Assembly (NCBI RefSeq): GCF_014805825.1
Contig: NZ_CP061941.1
Location: 1,302,001-1,366,000, forward strand
Reading direction: 5' to 3'
Length of the DNA: 64,000 nt
From: Marinomonas algicola
GTDB taxonomy: Bacteria; Pseudomonadota; Gammaproteobacteria; Pseudomonadales; Marinomonadaceae
The notes beneath the pieces are model-generated. The model was not told where the DNA came from. It ran no database searches and saw only the letters and a list, made by a program, of their open reading frames with translations. Made by a program: the position numbers and the translations under genes. Positions 1 to 7,749 of this stretch are shown here, piece after piece (the first letter of the stretch is position 1; every line of letters begins with the position of its first letter).

Positions 1-161
1 CATTGCCCAGACCCGCCTAACTCTGGGCAACTAAATTGCGCCATTGTACAGCCACCATTATTGACGGCAATCAACATATGAAGCACTGCATCGTAGCTAA
101 GGTTGTAACGTTGACTAAGGTCGTTAATAAGTTGCTGGCCTTGAGGGGTTAAATTTTGCAT
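1..161 (-). CDS. SHOCT-like small protein, N-terminal part (cut by window edge)
   Basis: The minus strand carries an open frame from an ATG at 161 that runs off the left edge after 53 codons. It begins MQNLTPQGQQLINDLSQRY and reaches a stretch reading MAQFSCPELGGSGQ. This pattern (a QxLINDLxQRYxxSxDAV segment followed by a Gly-rich MAQFxxPELGGSGQ segment) is what I recall from gammaproteobacterial proteins annotated as SHOCT domain-containing; their function is unknown. A good ribosome binding site (AAGAGAG) lies about six bases upstream of the ATG. It is transcribed away from the heme operon. The C-terminal half is outside the window, so domain assignment rests on the N-terminal part only. 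Confidence 0.7.
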   Translation of the reverse strand, partial: MQNLTPQGQQLINDLSQRYNLSYDAVLHMLIAVNNGGCTMAQFSCPELGGSGQ

Positions 162-301
162 TTGATTACTCTCTTGTAGTGGCGGAGAGCTGTTCTTTGA
201 CTAAGATAATACAATTAATCAAAGCAGGTGCAGCACTTGCTGGACGACAGGTTCCGTAGGCGTGCAGTCTATCACATCTATATCAAACAAAATTATGACA
301 A

Positions 302-329
302 TTGACTTTATTTTGATCAATTTTATAGT
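302..329 (+). promoter_or_regulatory. Candidate sigma-70 promoter in the intergenic region
   Basis: TTGACT at 302-307 and TATAGT at 324-329 are separated by 16 bp, a near-consensus sigma-70 arrangement on the plus strand. No protein gene lies downstream on this strand; the transcript would end at the hairpin before the convergent hemY stop codon. This is why it is read as the promoter of a small RNA. Confidence 0.45.
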
Positions 330-335
330 GCATAC

Positions 336-512
336 GATTGAGGGTTATCTCAACGGATTTGTGTCATTGCTTTGAGAATGTTAAGCAATTGATAAATAAA
401 AAATATCAATTTCGCTTTGATCGAAGCAGGCAGTAAAGAAGAGCGAATACTGATTCGCTTGAAGATAAAAAAACCACAGCATACGTTTAATTTATACTGT
501 GGTTCTGTTTTT
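336..512 (+). ncRNA. Candidate intergenic small RNA
   Basis: Between the SHOCT-like gene and hemY about 350 bases have no protein gene. On the plus strand a near-consensus promoter predicts a start near 336. Four inverted repeats follow: TTGAG/CTCAA (338-353), AATTGATA/TATCAATT (387-411), GCGAAT/ATTCGC with a 4-base loop (443-458), and AACCACAG/CTGTGGTT (472-504) followed by a run of six T at 508-513. A transcript of about 175 bases with a hairpin right at its 5' end and an intrinsic terminator at its 3' end looks like a small RNA. I do not recognise it as 6S, Spot 42 or a CsrB/RsmY-type RNA (almost no GGA motifs). The last hairpin may instead serve only hemY. Confidence 0.35.
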
Positions 513-513
513 T
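467..513. terminator. Bidirectional intrinsic terminator after hemY
   Basis: An 8-bp perfect stem, AACCACAG (472-479) with CTGTGGTT (497-504), is flanked by an A-run on the left (467-473) and a T-run on the right (508-513). It can therefore stop transcription in both directions: hemY from the right and any plus-strand transcript from the left. Confidence 0.7.
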
Positions 514-1741
514 AAGGTAGAGGCAAAGCTTTTAAGTGTTTTGCTGAATGCTGTAAGCTAGTTAACATTAGCTGCTGACTGTGTTCTTTTTCTCCCAAAG
601 CATTTAATAGTCTTCCAAGTTCCCCTAAAGCTTCACTGCTTTGGTCAATATCAATAGCAGACTGATAATAGTCTTTTGACTTACCCCAAAGCTTTTGTTG
701 CTGGCTTAATCGACCACACACTAACAATAAATTGGCACTTTGCGGGTGCACTTTAAGCCATGTTTCCGCAGTCTGTAAGGCATTTTTGGAATTAGTATGA
801 TTAATATGTCCATATTCAAAAATTAACGTCTCTGACCACTGATGATTTAAGCTCTGTCTTATAAATTCTTCCGCTTTTCTGGTGTTTTCAAAACTGATTA
901 GCGATCGAGCGTATAAAACACGCATATTCTCGTCTTTGTCTATTTCGCTGAATTTATGCCAAATGTTATCCATTTCTTTAATCAGGTCTTCTTCTTTGTG
1001 ACCTAATTTTTTACGGTATTGCATGTTATCTAAAAGGGCTAAAAAAGCTTTCTTTTCCAGTTCAAGCATATTTTCCGTGTCTAAAATGCCTTCTTTTTTG
1101 AGTTTTGGTGTTAGCGTTAAAATAGCATCCCAGTCTTTTAGGTGGGTATAAGCCTGAACGAGCATTTTTAAAACCTGTCTATGCTTCGGTTTTACCTTGT
1201 GCAGTCTTAGTAGGGTGGCCAGCGCACTTTCATAATGTTTTTGACGCATTTGAATTTGGCTTTGAGCAAAGCTGATTGCAAAATCGGCTTCTGGTGTCGA
1301 CTGATGCGCTGTCTGTAGCCATGTTTTTGAGCGTTCATGCTCTTCTTGTTCGCTGGCTGCGTAGGCGGCTCCGATATAATTAATTAACGGATAGGGGACT
1401 TTATCTGCACTCTTTGTTAGGAGCTTCTCTGCCCGCAACCAGTTTCCACCGACCAATTCCAATAAGCCTCTAATGGTGTTTCGTGACGCACGTTTTTGGC
1501 TTATGTTGCCTGTTAGTTTTGCTAAGGATGATCCCGGTCTCAGGGTGGCAAACAGAATACGTTTTGCCCAGCTTAAGGCAACAAGTAGAACCAATATAAA
1601 TAACAAGAATACCCAGAAGCTGGTTTCAATGGTAACGCCAGCAAAAGCAATTAGAATGTAACCAGGATCTTGCCTCATTAATAACCCAAGGGTTCCCCCT
1701 AGAATTAAAAAAATAATCATTACTAAGAGGAACTTTCTCAT
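512..1741 (-). CDS. hemY: HemY-type protein, TPR-containing inner-membrane protein of the heme operon
   Basis: A 409-residue protein with two hydrophobic segments near residues 3-23 and 39-59, then a HemY N-terminal domain and a helical tetratricopeptide-like region to the C terminus (for example repeats around residues 130-220 and 330-400). This matches the proteobacterial 'HemY' that accompanies hemC, hemD and hemX. It is unrelated to the Bacillus protoporphyrinogen oxidase of the same name, and its biochemical role in tetrapyrrole metabolism is not settled. The start codon overlaps the end of hemX by four bases, so the two are translationally coupled. It is the last gene of the operon, followed by a hairpin terminator. 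Confidence 0.9.
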   Translation of the reverse strand: MRKFLLVMIIFLILGGTLGLLMRQDPGYILIAFAGVTIETSFWVFLLFILVLLVALSWAKRILFATLRPGSSLAKLTGNISQKRASRNTIRGLLELVGGNWLRAEKLLTKSADKVPYPLINYIGAAYAASEQEEHERSKTWLQTAHQSTPEADFAISFAQSQIQMRQKHYESALATLLRLHKVKPKHRQVLKMLVQAYTHLKDWDAILTLTPKLKKEGILDTENMLELEKKAFLALLDNMQYRKKLGHKEEDLIKEMDNIWHKFSEIDKDENMRVLYARSLISFENTRKAEEFIRQSLNHQWSETLIFEYGHINHTNSKNALQTAETWLKVHPQSANLLLVCGRLSQQQKLWGKSKDYYQSAIDIDQSSEALGELGRLLNALGEKEHSQQLMLTSLQHSAKHLKALPLP

Positions 1742-3111
1742 GCGCTTACCTCTTCTGGACTAATTTCTAGGGCTTTCTCTGTGCTCTCTGTTGGTGGTTG
1801 TTGATGTTTTTCTTCTACTGGTTCAGTTGTGTTTGGCTCGGTTGCAGAGTCTTCGATTGTGGCATTATCAGAAGTCGAGTTTATTGGTTCTACTGGTGGT
1901 GTATTTTCTCTGGTATAAGTGGATGTTTGTTCTTTGTGTTCTTCCACTTTTATCGATTGGTTATTATCGCCTATGGACTGCCACTCTTTCATTAATTTCT
2001 TAATCGCCGTTAGCGAATCCCTCGGTAATGGCAGTTCTGGCTGAGGGTTGATTTGTTGCAACGCCGTAATGCTTGTCATAAAGGCAACGACAGGTTTTGC
2101 TTTAAGATCAAAATGAGTACTGACGGCTTCTACAACGTGATTCAAAGAAGTTTGATAAACAGTGCGTTGCTTCTTCAAAAGCGCAAGCTGGGCAACACTG
2201 ATCTGAACTTGAATTGAACTGACCAGCTCTTGATAATCTGCCGCCGGCAATAGGGCCTTTATGGGTTTATGGTTATAGTTGATCACGATCAAAGATTTAA
2301 CGGATGCCCACAGTTCAGTCCATGTTGACTGCAGCGTTCTTTCTTCTTGGTCGCTGTTGTTCGCAGCGTCGTTAGATGCGTTGTTCTTCATCCACTCTTT
2401 AGATGGCTCTCTTTGTGGAAGTTGCTCTATTTGTGTTGCTAAAGCATCTAGCTGTAAGTAGAGCCCTTCAGTATCAAATGCGGTGGTTGCCTTCAGGGAT
2501 TGAATGTCTTTTGCGATGGCTTTTCTAGTTTCAAAAAGAATGGGATCGGCCATTTCTCCTAAGATCTGATCTGCAGACGATAATAGGCTCTCTGCCCCGG
2601 TAATATCACTTTCCATTAAAAGTCGTTGGTTGGCTAAGCGAATCAGGTACTCTGATTCCGCAAGTTTCCAATCTTCTTTTGTGGTGTTGCCTATTCGATG
2701 TAGCTGTTGACCAAAAGACGCCAATTTATTATTTTGCTGACTAACCTGTGCCTGCGCACCGTTAATGTTTTCAATGATTTTTTTGATTTCTTTATCTTGC
2801 TGCGCCACTCTTTTTTCCATAGAAGGCAGTGATTGAGCAAGGGTGTTTTGTTGTGTGACTTTTTGATCTAAATTGTTTTGTGTACGGCTAAGTTGTGAAA
2901 CTTGCTGAGAAATAGGTTGTATTGTTTTTACAGTGACTTGTTGTTGGTAGATACTCCATCCGCTCATACCAATGGCAACCACGCCTATGGCGATAGCGAC
3001 TAATGATAGTTTATTTTTGTTGTCTTTCTCTGACTCCGCTATCATTTGACCCTTGTTTTCAATTAATTGGTCTGTGTCCGAGGCCGTCTTATTCGATGCA
3101 TTTTCTGTCAT
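1738..3111 (-). CDS. hemX: HemX-type membrane protein of the heme operon
   Basis: A 457-residue protein with an acidic, polar N-terminal tail, one membrane segment near residues 34-56 (LVAIAIGVVAIGMSGWSIY), a long coiled-coil-like Gln/Lys-rich stretch (residues 60-130), the HemX domain to about residue 380, and a low-complexity Thr/Glu/Pro tail. Old annotations call this family uroporphyrinogen-III C-methyltransferase, but it lacks the SAM-binding fold and is better described as HemX of unknown function. The start codon directly follows the hemD stop (TAAATG), and the end overlaps hemY. It is a single-pass inner-membrane protein with most of its mass in the periplasm. Confidence 0.88.
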   Translation of the reverse strand: MTENASNKTASDTDQLIENKGQMIAESEKDNKNKLSLVAIAIGVVAIGMSGWSIYQQQVTVKTIQPISQQVSQLSRTQNNLDQKVTQQNTLAQSLPSMEKRVAQQDKEIKKIIENINGAQAQVSQQNNKLASFGQQLHRIGNTTKEDWKLAESEYLIRLANQRLLMESDITGAESLLSSADQILGEMADPILFETRKAIAKDIQSLKATTAFDTEGLYLQLDALATQIEQLPQREPSKEWMKNNASNDAANNSDQEERTLQSTWTELWASVKSLIVINYNHKPIKALLPAADYQELVSSIQVQISVAQLALLKKQRTVYQTSLNHVVEAVSTHFDLKAKPVVAFMTSITALQQINPQPELPLPRDSLTAIKKLMKEWQSIGDNNQSIKVEEHKEQTSTYTRENTPPVEPINSTSDNATIEDSATEPNTTEPVEEKHQQPPTESTEKALEISPEEVSA

Positions 3112-3870
3112 TTAAATATCCTGTAAACAATCAATGGCTTGCAACATACTGTTGTCGTCTGCACCAGGTGCTTGTGCGACAGATTGCCAGCCGTGGCGTA
3201 AAGCTAATTCAGCCACTCGCTGACTTGGAGTAATTATTGTCTTATCACACCACATTTTTGCATGTTTTGCTAAAGAAGCTTGTAAATTTTCTAACCCTTC
3301 GCCACTGGTGATTAAAATTAGATTAGCAGAATCTCCAGAACTTAATTGATCGAATGGGTGATTTATGGGGGCGCGTTGGTATAAATTAAGATACTCTACT
3401 TTTGCGCCTCGCTGCTCGAGAATCTCGGCTAATGTTGGTCTACCGCCTTCACCTCTAATAATCAGTACTTTTTTATGTGCTAGTTCTGATAGCGCTGACC
3501 AGGTTAATAAATCTTCAGTGGTTTGGCCTGAATTTGTTGTTGCAGGAATGCCTTCCTGTTGCAGCAGTGCCGTGGTGCCTTTGCCTATACCTACCCAAAT
3601 AATGCTTTCAGGGAGCATTGGCCAACATCGGTCTAACCATTTAGCCGCTTCACGAACGGCATTTTTACTGACAAAAATAACAAAATCATATAAGTCGATA
3701 TCAAAAATTTTCGATTGTATAGCGGCTTTCTTTTGAGGGTCGGTGATCGGGCAAATATCCATCATGGGGATGGCAATAGGAAACGCTCCCAGAGATTCAT
3801 AAAATAAACAGCTGTGCTGGTTTTCAGGTTCTGGCCGAGTAATTACAATTTTTTTTCCGGATATTTGCAT
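3112..3870 (-). CDS. hemD: Uroporphyrinogen-III synthase
   Basis: A 252-residue protein of the usual HemD length. It begins with the strand KIVITRPEPENQ typical of the family and ends with the GWQ...A motif region (LRHGWQSVAQAPGADD) that lines the active-site cleft. It should cyclise hydroxymethylbilane to uroporphyrinogen III, the branch point to heme, siroheme and cobalamin. It sits five bases after hemC and abuts hemX, so it is the second gene of a hemCDXY operon. Sequence conservation in this family is low, so the call rests strongly on the position between hemC and hemX. Confidence 0.92.
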   Translation of the reverse strand: MQISGKKIVITRPEPENQHSCLFYESLGAFPIAIPMMDICPITDPQKKAAIQSKIFDIDLYDFVIFVSKNAVREAAKWLDRCWPMLPESIIWVGIGKGTTALLQQEGIPATTNSGQTTEDLLTWSALSELAHKKVLIIRGEGGRPTLAEILEQRGAKVEYLNLYQRAPINHPFDQLSSGDSANLILITSGEGLENLQASLAKHAKMWCDKTIITPSQRVAELALRHGWQSVAQAPGADDNSMLQAIDCLQDI

Positions 3871-3875
3871 CTTGA

Positions 3876-4799
3876 TTAACCCATTACATCGGCAAGTAGC
3901 TTATCGGCTCCCTTGCTTAGAAGTTCTTCTGCCAGCTTTGTGCCCAATTCGTCTGCGCTTTCTTTAGAACCGAATGACTCAGCCGTGATAACGGTTTGTC
4001 CGTCAAGAGAGCCCACTAGTCCACGTAAATAAAGTGTATCTGAATCTAAGGTAGCAAAGCAGGCAATAGGCGCTTGGCAACCGCCATTTAAGCGTTTATT
4101 AACCGCTCTTTCAGCGGTCACACAATAATGTGTTTCTAGGTGGTTTAATGGTTCTAGTAACGCATTAACTTTGTCGTCATCTAAGCGAGATTCAATGCCC
4201 ATAGCCCCTTGGCCGCCAGCAGGTAAACTGATATTGTCTGAAATGTAATCTCGAATACGGTCTTCCATTTGAAGTCTAATTAACCCTGCAGACGCTAAAA
4301 TAATGGCATCGTATTCACCCTTGTCTAATTTTTTTAGACGAGTATTAACGTTGCCTCTCAAGTCTTTTATAACCAAATCTGGACGCATTCTTTTCAACTG
4401 GCAAGAGCGTCGTAAACTGGATGTTCCCACAACAGAACCGACGGGTAACTCATCGAGGTGCGTGTAATTATTGGAAACAAAGGCGTCAGTTGGGTTCTCT
4501 CTCTCACATATTACGGCCAAACCTAAACCATCAGGAAAATCCATTGGGACATCTTTCATTGAATGTACGGCTATGTCAGCACGTTTTTCAAAAAGAGCAC
4601 GCTCTAGTTCTTTAACAAATAGGCCTTTACCGCCAATTTTAGAGAGAGGTGAATCGAGTATCTGATCGCCTTTTGTCGTCATTCCTAACAACTGAACGTC
4701 TAGCTCTGGGTATAAGGCTTCAAGTTGATCTTTTACATTGTTTGCTTGCCATAAGGCAAGTTGACTTTCACGAGTGGCGATAACAATTTTTTCTTTCAC
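3876..4799 (-). CDS. hemC: Porphobilinogen deaminase (hydroxymethylbilane synthase)
   Basis: A 307-residue cytosolic enzyme that joins four porphobilinogen molecules into hydroxymethylbilane. Family motifs are clear: IATRESQLALWQA at the N terminus, GGKGLFVKELE and HSMKDVP with substrate-binding basic residues, GTSSLRR, and LNGGCQAPIA, whose cysteine (near residue 241) carries the dipyrromethane cofactor. The start is GTG at 4799 with TAGGAG six bases upstream. It is the first gene of hemCDXY and is divergent from argH across about 180 bp, the usual gammaproteobacterial arrangement. Confidence 0.97.
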   Translation of the reverse strand: MKEKIVIATRESQLALWQANNVKDQLEALYPELDVQLLGMTTKGDQILDSPLSKIGGKGLFVKELERALFEKRADIAVHSMKDVPMDFPDGLGLAVICERENPTDAFVSNNYTHLDELPVGSVVGTSSLRRSCQLKRMRPDLVIKDLRGNVNTRLKKLDKGEYDAIILASAGLIRLQMEDRIRDYISDNISLPAGGQGAMGIESRLDDDKVNALLEPLNHLETHYCVTAERAVNKRLNGGCQAPIACFATLDSDTLYLRGLVGSLDGQTVITAESFGSKESADELGTKLAEELLSKGADKLLADVMG

Positions 4800-4981
4800 G
4801 AGGGCTCCTAAATAAAGGGGGCTATCTTTATCTGAAAACGAATTTCAATGTGATAAGTTGGTGGTAGCGTATTGCTCTATGATACCCACAAAGACACCAT
4901 GCGTCATCCTCAAAGCCTTTATAAAACCTCTTGGTTAAGGTACTCTTTGAGCCTTTGTTGACCTAAGTGGGAAGGAATTGA

Positions 4982-6388
4982 ATGACTGATACAACTAAAG
5001 CGACGAATCAACAGTGGGGTGGCCGTTTTTCTGAGCCTGTGGATGCATTTGTTGCGCGTTTTACGGCCTCTGTTGAATTTGATCAACGCATGGCAAGTCA
5101 AGATATAAAAGGCTCTATTGCTCATGCTACTATGTTGACGCATGTGGGTGTATTAACAGAGTCAGAGCGCGATCAAATTATTCAAGGATTAGAAGAAATT
5201 GAAGGTGAAATCGATCGTGGTGAATTCCAATGGTCAATTGAGCTTGAAGATGTTCACATGAATATCGAAGCTCGTTTAACTCAAAAAATTGGCATTACAG
5301 GAAAAAAACTGCATACGGGACGATCTCGTAATGATCAAGTCGCGACAGACATTCGTTTATATATGCGTGATGAAGTTGACTTTTTGCTAGAAGAAATTAC
5401 GCGTATGCAACAAGGGATTTTAAGTCTAGCTGAAAAAGAAGCGCATACTATTATGCCTGGCTTTACTCATTTACAAACGGCTCAGCCTGTGACTTTCGGT
5501 CATCATTTAATGGCTTGGTATGAAATGGCACAGCGTGACTATGAGCGTTTGCTTGATTGCCGTAAACGCATTAATATTTTACCTCTAGGTGCCGCCGCAT
5601 TGGCAGGAACCACTTATCCTATCGATCGAAATATGACGGCTGAGTTGCTTGATTTTGAGCGTCCGACTTATAATTCATTGGACTCTGTGAGTGACCGAGA
5701 TTTTGCTATTGAATTCACTTCTGCGGCTTCTATTATCATGATGCATTTGTCCCGCTGGGCAGAAGAAATGGTTATGTGGGTATCGGCACAGTTTAATTTC
5801 ATTTTTCTACCAGATCGCTTTTGTACTGGTTCGTCAATTATGCCGCAAAAGAAAAACCCAGATGTACCAGAGTTGGTTCGTGGTAAAACGGGTCGAGTTT
5901 ATGGGCATTTGATTGGTTTGCTTACTCTAATGAAGTCACAGCCGCTGGCTTACAACAAAGATAATCAAGAAGATAAAGAACCTTTATTTGATGCGGTTGA
6001 TACATTAAAAGGGTCTTTGCGAGCCTTTGCTGACATGATTCCTGCTATTCAGTCCCGTAAAGAGTATATGTTCGAAGCCGCACGCAGAGGCTTTTCAACG
6101 GCAACGGATTTGGCGGATTATTTGGTTCGTGAAGGTGTCGCTTTTCGTGATGCTCATGAAATTGTGGGTAAAGCGGTTGGCTTTGGAGTGCAAGAAGGCC
6201 GCGACTTGTCTGAGATGACATTAGAAGAGTTGCAATCCTTCGGCAGTATGATTAAAGCCGATGTGTTTGATGTATTAACTTTGGAAGGTTCTGTTGCGGC
6301 ACGTGATCATGTTGGTGGAACGGCACCAAGACAAGTGCTACTGGCCGTAGAAAGAGCAAGGTCTGAATTGGCGGAGCGTTTAGTCTAA
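4982..6388 (+). CDS. argH: Argininosuccinate lyase
   Basis: A 468-residue enzyme of the fumarase/aspartase superfamily that splits argininosuccinate into arginine and fumarate, the last step of arginine synthesis. The N terminus QQWGGRFSEP is typical of ArgH, GRSRNDQVATD is the substrate-binding stretch near residue 113, and GSSIMPQKKNPD near residue 280 is the superfamily signature loop with the catalytic serine. The ATG follows GGAAGG at a good spacing. It is divergent from hemC and is followed by an intrinsic terminator, so it is probably monocistronic. Confidence 0.97.
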   Translation: MTDTTKATNQQWGGRFSEPVDAFVARFTASVEFDQRMASQDIKGSIAHATMLTHVGVLTESERDQIIQGLEEIEGEIDRGEFQWSIELEDVHMNIEARLTQKIGITGKKLHTGRSRNDQVATDIRLYMRDEVDFLLEEITRMQQGILSLAEKEAHTIMPGFTHLQTAQPVTFGHHLMAWYEMAQRDYERLLDCRKRINILPLGAAALAGTTYPIDRNMTAELLDFERPTYNSLDSVSDRDFAIEFTSAASIIMMHLSRWAEEMVMWVSAQFNFIFLPDRFCTGSSIMPQKKNPDVPELVRGKTGRVYGHLIGLLTLMKSQPLAYNKDNQEDKEPLFDAVDTLKGSLRAFADMIPAIQSRKEYMFEAARRGFSTATDLADYLVREGVAFRDAHEIVGKAVGFGVQEGRDLSEMTLEELQSFGSMIKADVFDVLTLEGSVAARDHVGGTAPRQVLLAVERARSELAERLV

Positions 6389-6420
6389 AATCCTTTTCAA
6401 TATGCGGTTACGACCTGGTG

Positions 6421-6449
6421 AAAAAGGAGATCTATGGACCTCCTTTTTT
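6421..6449 (+). terminator. Intrinsic terminator after argH
   Basis: AAAAAGGAG (6421-6429) pairs with CTCCTTTTT (6440-6448), the T-run forming the end of the stem. It lies 33 bases after the argH stop. The A-rich left arm would also give a T-run in the opposite direction, so it may serve the convergent gene at 6497-7450 as well. Confidence 0.75.
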
Positions 6450-6496
6450 ATGAATTCATTACCCAATCCTTTATTGCTTAGTTGATTTTTGACCTA

Positions 6497-7450
6497 TTAC
6501 TGATTCGGGTCGAATTCAAGACCTAACAATCGGGAAAACGGTGAGTTAGGGCTAAGCATTTCAGGGGTGATACCAAATTCAAAATGAAAAGACTCTTTTT
6601 GATTATTGCAGCCTGCAGGTACAATAAACCATTCGCCAGATTCTCCTTCGGGAGGCATTTTCCAGCAAATCCCTTTTATATTGACATAGCGCGTGCCGTC
6701 CGAATCTTTTGTTATTTGATACCCCTTGTTTTTGATGAATCCTTTTAAATATTGTTTTTGCTCTTGAATAGCCTCTTGTAGCGCTGTTTTATATTCTTGT
6801 GAAAACACATTTTTGAACATGTCGTCGTTTTTCTGTTGTAACGTTGGAAGCGACTCTTGAACTATCTCAAAAGAATTCGCTAAAGACATCGGTTGTTCGA
6901 TTTCAGTGTAGTTTTTTAGGTCAATAGAGACCGCTTCATTATTGCTTTTTATTGTTCTGATGGTTGGAAACTCTGGCGGTTGTGTCTTTGATGTCTTTGC
7001 GCTGTCGTTATGTTGTTTTTTTGCAACGTCAGAGACGATTGTTGTTTGCTGGGGGGAGGGACTTTTTTCGGCCGTTTGATTTTTTTCTATTCGTGAGTCT
7101 GATGTATCTGCTTTTGAAAGCCGCTGGCTATCTTGCGTTTGCTTGTTTTCTTTTTGGTTCCCTACGGCTTTGCTTGCTTCAATACTTGCTTGATCTGTAT
7201 TTGAGGGCGTGGGTATTTCAGATGCAACTTCTTGAGCGTAATTTAGCTGTACGGAGATGGTGTTTTTGAATTGATTTGGTCTTGTATCTTGTGATCCTGT
7301 CAGCAAATAGAGGCTGTCTATAGCGTAGATGCCTATTAAATGGGCAGTGGATACAAGGATTAAGACTAAAAACCATTTTTTTACAGATTCCAAGAATGGT
7401 TTTTTACCGTCTTTATAAGGGGGGTTACCCTCGTTACTGTTAATGCTCAT
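6497..7450 (-). CDS. Membrane-anchored protein of unknown function
   Basis: I do not recognise this 317-residue protein. What can be seen: a basic N terminus, one membrane segment near residues 25-47 (WFLVLILVSTAHLIGIYAI), a long polar Ser/Thr/Gln/Lys-rich linker (residues 60-165), and a folded-looking C-terminal part (residues 195-317). That part contains two cysteines (in KGICWKMP and VPAGCNNQ) that could form a disulfide if periplasmic. The architecture (N-terminal anchor, disordered linker, small C-terminal domain) resembles TonB or TolA, but I see no TonB C-terminal motif. It stands alone, convergent with argH and divergent from lptM-lysA. Confidence 0.75.
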   Translation of the reverse strand: MSINSNEGNPPYKDGKKPFLESVKKWFLVLILVSTAHLIGIYAIDSLYLLTGSQDTRPNQFKNTISVQLNYAQEVASEIPTPSNTDQASIEASKAVGNQKENKQTQDSQRLSKADTSDSRIEKNQTAEKSPSPQQTTIVSDVAKKQHNDSAKTSKTQPPEFPTIRTIKSNNEAVSIDLKNYTEIEQPMSLANSFEIVQESLPTLQQKNDDMFKNVFSQEYKTALQEAIQEQKQYLKGFIKNKGYQITKDSDGTRYVNIKGICWKMPPEGESGEWFIVPAGCNNQKESFHFEFGITPEMLSPNSPFSRLLGLEFDPNQ

Positions 7451-7618
7451 TCCTTTCGTAAAACGCGTAGGTCAAATAGGCGTTAAGAATACTATATAGA
7501 TCCATTCGTACAAGCGTTTTAACACTAAATTTACGATGAGTTTTAATCTATGAGGCTTGGGTATTGCGACACTCACAAGTATACTGTCTAGATTATAGTA
7601 ATCTAGTTGAGATCAGTG

Positions 7619-7738
7619 ATGTCTAAGTGGCTCTGCGTAATCTTTTTTTCAAGCCTTATCATTGCTTGTGGCAATAAAGGCGCATTATACCTGCCTAAAA
7701 GTGAAAAAAACGTTGAGACGATATCGTCTAAAAATTAA
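7619..7738 (+). CDS. lptM: LPS translocon maturation chaperone LptM-like small lipoprotein
   Basis: A 39-codon gene just before lysA. The product has a short hydrophobic signal ending in a lipobox (SLIIAC, cysteine at residue 17), followed by GNKGALYLP and a short charged tail. This is the hallmark of the small lipoprotein formerly called YifL, which in Enterobacteria is LptM and helps oxidative maturation of the LptD outer-membrane translocon. The segment (C)G.KG.LYLP and the position next to lysA-dapF are both conserved. The ATG at 7619 is preceded by only a weak purine stretch. The gap to lysA is 11 bases, so they are probably co-transcribed. Confidence 0.85.
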   Translation: MSKWLCVIFFSSLIIACGNKGALYLPKSEKNVETISSKN

Positions 7739-7749
7739 GGAGTTATTGA

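Noticed and set aside
1473..1661. Plus-strand frames inside hemY, hemX and hemC
   Set aside because: All are antisense shadows of well-recognised genes and lack ribosome binding sites.
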